Origin: JACRBK01 sp964427955
Lineage (GTDB): Bacteria > Chloroflexota > Anaerolineae > Aggregatilineales > Aggregatilineaceae
NCBI GenBank assembly: GCA_964427955.1
Contig: CAYRWY010000087.1
Location: 1 to 16,522 of the forward strand
DNA length: 16,522 nucleotides
Reading direction: 5' to 3'
Made by a program: the position numbers and the translations under genes. Position 1 is the stretch's first letter; each line of letters begins with the position of its first letter. Below are positions 13,711 to 16,522 of the stretch, piece by piece. Under the pieces are notes generated by a model, which was not told where the DNA came from, made no database searches, and saw only the letters and a list, made by a program, of their open reading frames with translations.

Positions 13711-15099
13711 ATGAGCAATCCGAATTGGGATGCCCTGACCGAGCAGTTACGAGATGATCCTGACGCGAACGTGCGGCGCAAAGCCTGCCAGCAGCTTATG
13801 GCGACCCGCGATCCGGCAGTCATTCCATTTCTGAGAAACGCTTATCTGCAAGATGAAGATGAAAAGGTGCGTGCGGCGGCTCACGAGGCGTTGGCTACCT
13901 TCAAAGCCATCCAGGAAGGCCGGACCGTTCGTCAGTTTCCGATCAGCAATCGCGTTCTGACGATCCTCTGCGGCGGCCTGGCGGGGTTGTTCGTGCTCTC
14001 GCTGATCCTGCACGCCGTGGGGGCGATCTTGGGGGGCGACGACGATCAGCCCGCCAGTACCCCGCTGTTCCAGGCCGGAGCAATACCGACCGACCGCAAT
14101 ACGCTGACCACGACTCTTCAGGATAAGCTCGCCCGGGTCCAGCAGCTTTCTACCAGTCTGCGGGGCGAGATCACCGGCTACGGCACGTCGGGGCAGGTTA
14201 AATGTCCTCTCTCGTATGCCATGCCTGAATCGGCTCTGCTGTCGGGCATTGACAATTACACCTATCCTGATCTCAAACTGGTGGCTGAAAATCTCGATGT
14301 TGCGTCGCTCGGCCTCCAACGGGCGCTGCTCTCGTTGAACGGCGCGTGCGCCGACCCCGCGGCCCAGACAGAACGCGTTTTGCAGGCGTCGGGAGCATTG
14401 GATTCGGCGGATGCCCAGATTGCCAAGTCGGCGGATATGCTCCAGCGAGCGATCACGAATCCTGCGCCTACCGTAGGACCGACGGTGACGCCGCTGCCCA
14501 CCTGGACCTTTACGCCTTCTCCGACCGCCACCGAGACGCCGATCACGCCGACAGCCATTCCCAGCGCGACGCTGCCCGCCACCGAAACCGCCATGCCCAG
14601 CGTGACTCCGACGCCGTCGATCACGCCGTCCTTCACGCCGACGCCGGTCCCGACTCTGCCGTTCCCAAGCTTCGACTATGCGGCGATTGAGCGCGAGCTT
14701 GCGAACCGCTACCGGACCGTGTTAGGGGATCTGAAGAACACCTATGGGACGGGGATGCTCGACCAGTGGCAGAAGATTCTCGACGGTACGCCCCAGCAGT
14801 CAACCGGCTCGTGCGGCTCGTTGCAGGAATGGCCGCAGGCGTTCGCGCTGACCGACGACCAACTGGCGCAGCTTCATGGCGGACAGGTGGCCGATCCCGA
14901 TCTGGAAGAGGCCGTCCGGCTTCAGCAGGAAGGGTTGGCTTATGCCGTCCAGGCTCGCGCCCTGTTCGAACGCGATTGCAGCGCCTTTGCTCTAGCCAAC
15001 TCGGCCCAAGAAGGCGTGGCGTTAGCCCAGCAGGCGTACGATGCGCTGACTCAGTCCCAGTATCTGTACGATCAAATTCGTGCCAGGCCCAAGCCATGA
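13711..15099 (+). CDS. HEAT-repeat protein with one membrane helix and Thr/Pro-rich linker
   Basis: This 462-residue protein has no recognised overall family. Two HEAT-like repeats lie at about 6-66 (DALTEQLRDDPDANVRRKA, then VIPFLRNAYLQDEDEKVRAAA). One membrane helix follows at about 82-107. A helical domain (128-250) has Cys165 and Cys213, a Thr/Pro-rich linker covers 251-319, and a helical C-terminal domain (322-462) has Cys368 and Cys423. With no signal peptide, the HEAT part should be cytoplasmic and the rest outside. The paired cysteines fit an oxidising exterior. ATG 13711 follows GAGG by seven bases; ATG 13696 and TTG 13663 in the same frame are less well placed. The stop codon overlaps the next gene's ATG (ATGA), so it is probably co-translated with the LysM peptidase. 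A function linking envelope state to the cytoplasm is only inference. Confidence 0.8.
   Translation: MSNPNWDALTEQLRDDPDANVRRKACQQLMATRDPAVIPFLRNAYLQDEDEKVRAAAHEALATFKAIQEGRTVRQFPISNRVLTILCGGLAGLFVLSLILHAVGAILGGDDDQPASTPLFQAGAIPTDRNTLTTTLQDKLARVQQLSTSLRGEITGYGTSGQVKCPLSYAMPESALLSGIDNYTYPDLKLVAENLDVASLGLQRALLSLNGACADPAAQTERVLQASGALDSADAQIAKSADMLQRAITNPAPTVGPTVTPLPTWTFTPSPTATETPITPTAIPSATLPATETAMPSVTPTPSITPSFTPTPVPTLPFPSFDYAAIERELANRYRTVLGDLKNTYGTGMLDQWQKILDGTPQQSTGSCGSLQEWPQAFALTDDQLAQLHGGQVADPDLEEAVRLQQEGLAYAVQARALFERDCSAFALANSAQEGVALAQQAYDALTQSQYLYDQIRARPKP
14461..14667 (+). repeat. Thr/Pro-rich low-complexity coding repeat in the HEAT-repeat protein
   Basis: Degenerate ACGCCG-type units encode residues 251-319, with repeated TPT, ITPS and FTPT blocks. 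It joins two helical domains outside the membrane. It resembles the linker in the preceding lipoprotein, so both proteins probably use the same kind of wall spacer. Confidence 0.7.
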
Positions 15100-16522
15100 T
15101 CAACCGGGCGTATCGTGGGGTGATCGGTTTGCTGCTCGTCGGTCTGATCCTGGTCGCACGTCCCGCCGCCGCTCAGGAGGGCGGGACGACCATGCCGGTC
15201 GCCGGGGGCGTCACGATCCATGTGGTCCAGCGCGATGAGACGCTGTTCGGGATCGCGCTGGAGTATGGGACGACGGTTGACGCCATTGCCGAAGCAAACG
15301 GGATCACCGACCCACGCTACATCACGGTGGGGCAGCGGCTGCTCATCCCCAATCCCAACCTGTCGTTGTCCGGCATGAGGGCGGTTTACCAGGTGCAGCC
15401 GGGCGACAGCCTGCCTGCGCTGGCCCAGGTCTATCACACTACGGTCGAGGCGCTGGCCACGGCCAACCATGTCACGAATCCCGATCATCTTTACGTGGGG
15501 CAGGAGTTGACGATCAGCCAGGACGAGGGCGAGACAGCCTCGTCCACCCCTCGCGCGCTGCACCATGTCCAGGCTGGCGAAAATTGGGCGCGGATTGCGC
15601 TGCTCTATCAAGTCACGCTGAGCGACTTGCTGCGCGCCAACGACCAGACCGGGCTGACTCCGCTGTTTCCCGGCCAGCGCCTTTGGATACCGGGCGGCGA
15701 TGCTCAAACCAGTCTGACCGACCTTCCGTTGCCTTTCGCCGGGTGTACGATCACCCCCAGTCCCGGAATACAGGGCCAGACGGTCAGCTTCCATTTCACG
15801 ACCGTGGGGGCAGCCGTGATCACCGGGACCTTTCTGGGGTATCCCGTCCAGGTGGTGACGCAGGATGCGACCCAGCACTTCGCGTTGTTTGGCATCCATC
15901 CCTTCACGGTGGCGGGAGTCTACCCCCTCTACCTGATGGCGACCGAGCCGGACGGCCAGGAGACGCCGCTGACGCTGTATGTCGAGGTCGTCGATGGAGG
16001 CTACGGGTCAGAGGAGATTTCGCTCGATACGCAGCAGCAGGATTTGCTCAACCCGCAGGTCACCGAGCCGGAATGGGACAAAATCGCCCGGATCATGAGC
16101 ACCTTTACGTCCCAACGTTATTTTGACGGGCTGATGGGCCTGCCCTCGACCGGCGCGATCACGTCGCAGTTTGGCACGCGCCGCACCTATAACGGCGGGG
16201 TGCTCAACACCTTTCACAGTGGGACGGATTTTGGCGGCGCGTCGGGATCGCCCATCGTGGCTCCGGCGGCGGGCGTGGTGGTCATGGCGGAAAATCTGCC
16301 AGTACGCGGCAACGCCACCATCATCGATCATGGCTGGGGCGTGTTGACCGGCTACTGGCACCAGAGCGAGATCTATGTATCCGTCGGCGACGTCGTCAGT
16401 GCCGGACAGGTGATCGGAGCGGTGGGATCGACGGGACGCGCGACCGGCCCGCACCTCCATTGGGAAATGTGGGTGGGCAGCGTGCAGGTCGATCCCATGC
16501 AGTGGGTTCAGCAGAGTTTTCC
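15096..16522 (+). CDS. Secreted triple-LysM M23 metallopeptidase (3' end beyond the window)
   Basis: At least 475 residues are open to the right edge with no stop. The signal peptide is MINRAYRGVIGLLL-like with cleavage expected after Ala26 (PAAA-QE). Three LysM domains follow at about 41-86, 98-141 and 156-199, each with a QxxDxLxxIA-type start and an (V/P)GQxLxI end. LysM binds peptidoglycan or chitin-like glycans. A beta-rich linker (210-300) leads to an M23 (lysostaphin-type) domain at about 350-470. Its zinc ligands His374 and Asp378 (HSGTD) and His455 (GPHLHWE) are present, with catalytic His422 in YWH and His453. It should cleave peptidoglycan cross-bridges or stems outside the cell, for growth or division. 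ATG 15096 overlaps the previous stop (ATGA), so translation is coupled. Confidence 0.92.
   Translation, partial: MINRAYRGVIGLLLVGLILVARPAAAQEGGTTMPVAGGVTIHVVQRDETLFGIALEYGTTVDAIAEANGITDPRYITVGQRLLIPNPNLSLSGMRAVYQVQPGDSLPALAQVYHTTVEALATANHVTNPDHLYVGQELTISQDEGETASSTPRALHHVQAGENWARIALLYQVTLSDLLRANDQTGLTPLFPGQRLWIPGGDAQTSLTDLPLPFAGCTITPSPGIQGQTVSFHFTTVGAAVITGTFLGYPVQVVTQDATQHFALFGIHPFTVAGVYPLYLMATEPDGQETPLTLYVEVVDGGYGSEEISLDTQQQDLLNPQVTEPEWDKIARIMSTFTSQRYFDGLMGLPSTGAITSQFGTRRTYNGGVLNTFHSGTDFGGASGSPIVAPAAGVVVMAENLPVRGNATIIDHGWGVLTGYWHQSEIYVSVGDVVSAGQVIGAVGSTGRATGPHLHWEMWVGSVQVDPMQWVQQSF

Noticed and set aside
14461..14667. Tandem repeats resembling a CRISPR or satellite array
   Set aside because: The units are degenerate codons for Thr and Pro inside an intact reading frame, without conserved repeats or unique spacers.

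Overview
The window is GC-rich chromosomal DNA of a free-living bacterium. The best guess is the Chloroflexota (Anaerolineae-like). This rests on gene content: Thr/Pro-rich (TPTPT-type) secreted lipoproteins, a stand-alone bactofilin, an M16C presequence-type protease, and a DnaB-DnaD-DnaC/DnaI-type loader operon. No marker gene long enough to prove the phylum is present. There are no rRNAs, IS elements, prophage genes or CRISPR arrays. The genes are dense: the longest gene-free stretches are about 255 bp (4823-5077) and about 238 bp (11761-11998), so no stretch exceeds 300 bp.

Left part, minus strand. Positions 1-406 hold a translation operon read right to left: tRNA-Thr(TGT), tRNA-Tyr(GTA), tRNA-Thr(GGT) and the first 17 codons of tuf (EF-Tu). 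Two consensus-like sigma70 promoters in tandem (473-501 and 417-445) precede it. Upstream on the same strand is a three-gene operon: M16C metalloprotease (1904-4822), EamA/DMT transporter (962-1891) and a Tat-type translocase subunit (523-945).

Centre, plus strand, 5078-7005. Here lie a DedA/VTT membrane protein, a bactofilin, and a DUF151 bifunctional-nuclease protein closed by an intrinsic terminator. The bactofilin promoter carries a perfect 11-bp inverted repeat.

Replication block, plus strand, 7130-11064. This is replicative helicase DnaB interrupted by a 174-residue mini-intein with no endonuclease domain, then a DnaD-domain protein, then a helicase-loader-like ATPase. The loader contains two tandem AAA+ domains, and the second has lost key hydrolysis residues. 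The block ends in a strong terminator. Together these genes would load the helicase at forks. The split intein chemistry and the double loader are the most unusual features of the window.

Right part. PlsY (glycerol-3-phosphate acyltransferase) lies on the minus strand (11128-11760). Divergently, a stand-alone receiver protein (11999-12436) ends in its own terminator. Then come an SH3-domain lipoprotein (12569-13579), a HEAT-repeat/transmembrane/Thr-Pro-rich protein (13711-15099), and a secreted triple-LysM M23 peptidase (15096 to the window end, cut off). The last two overlap by ATGA and probably act together at the cell wall.
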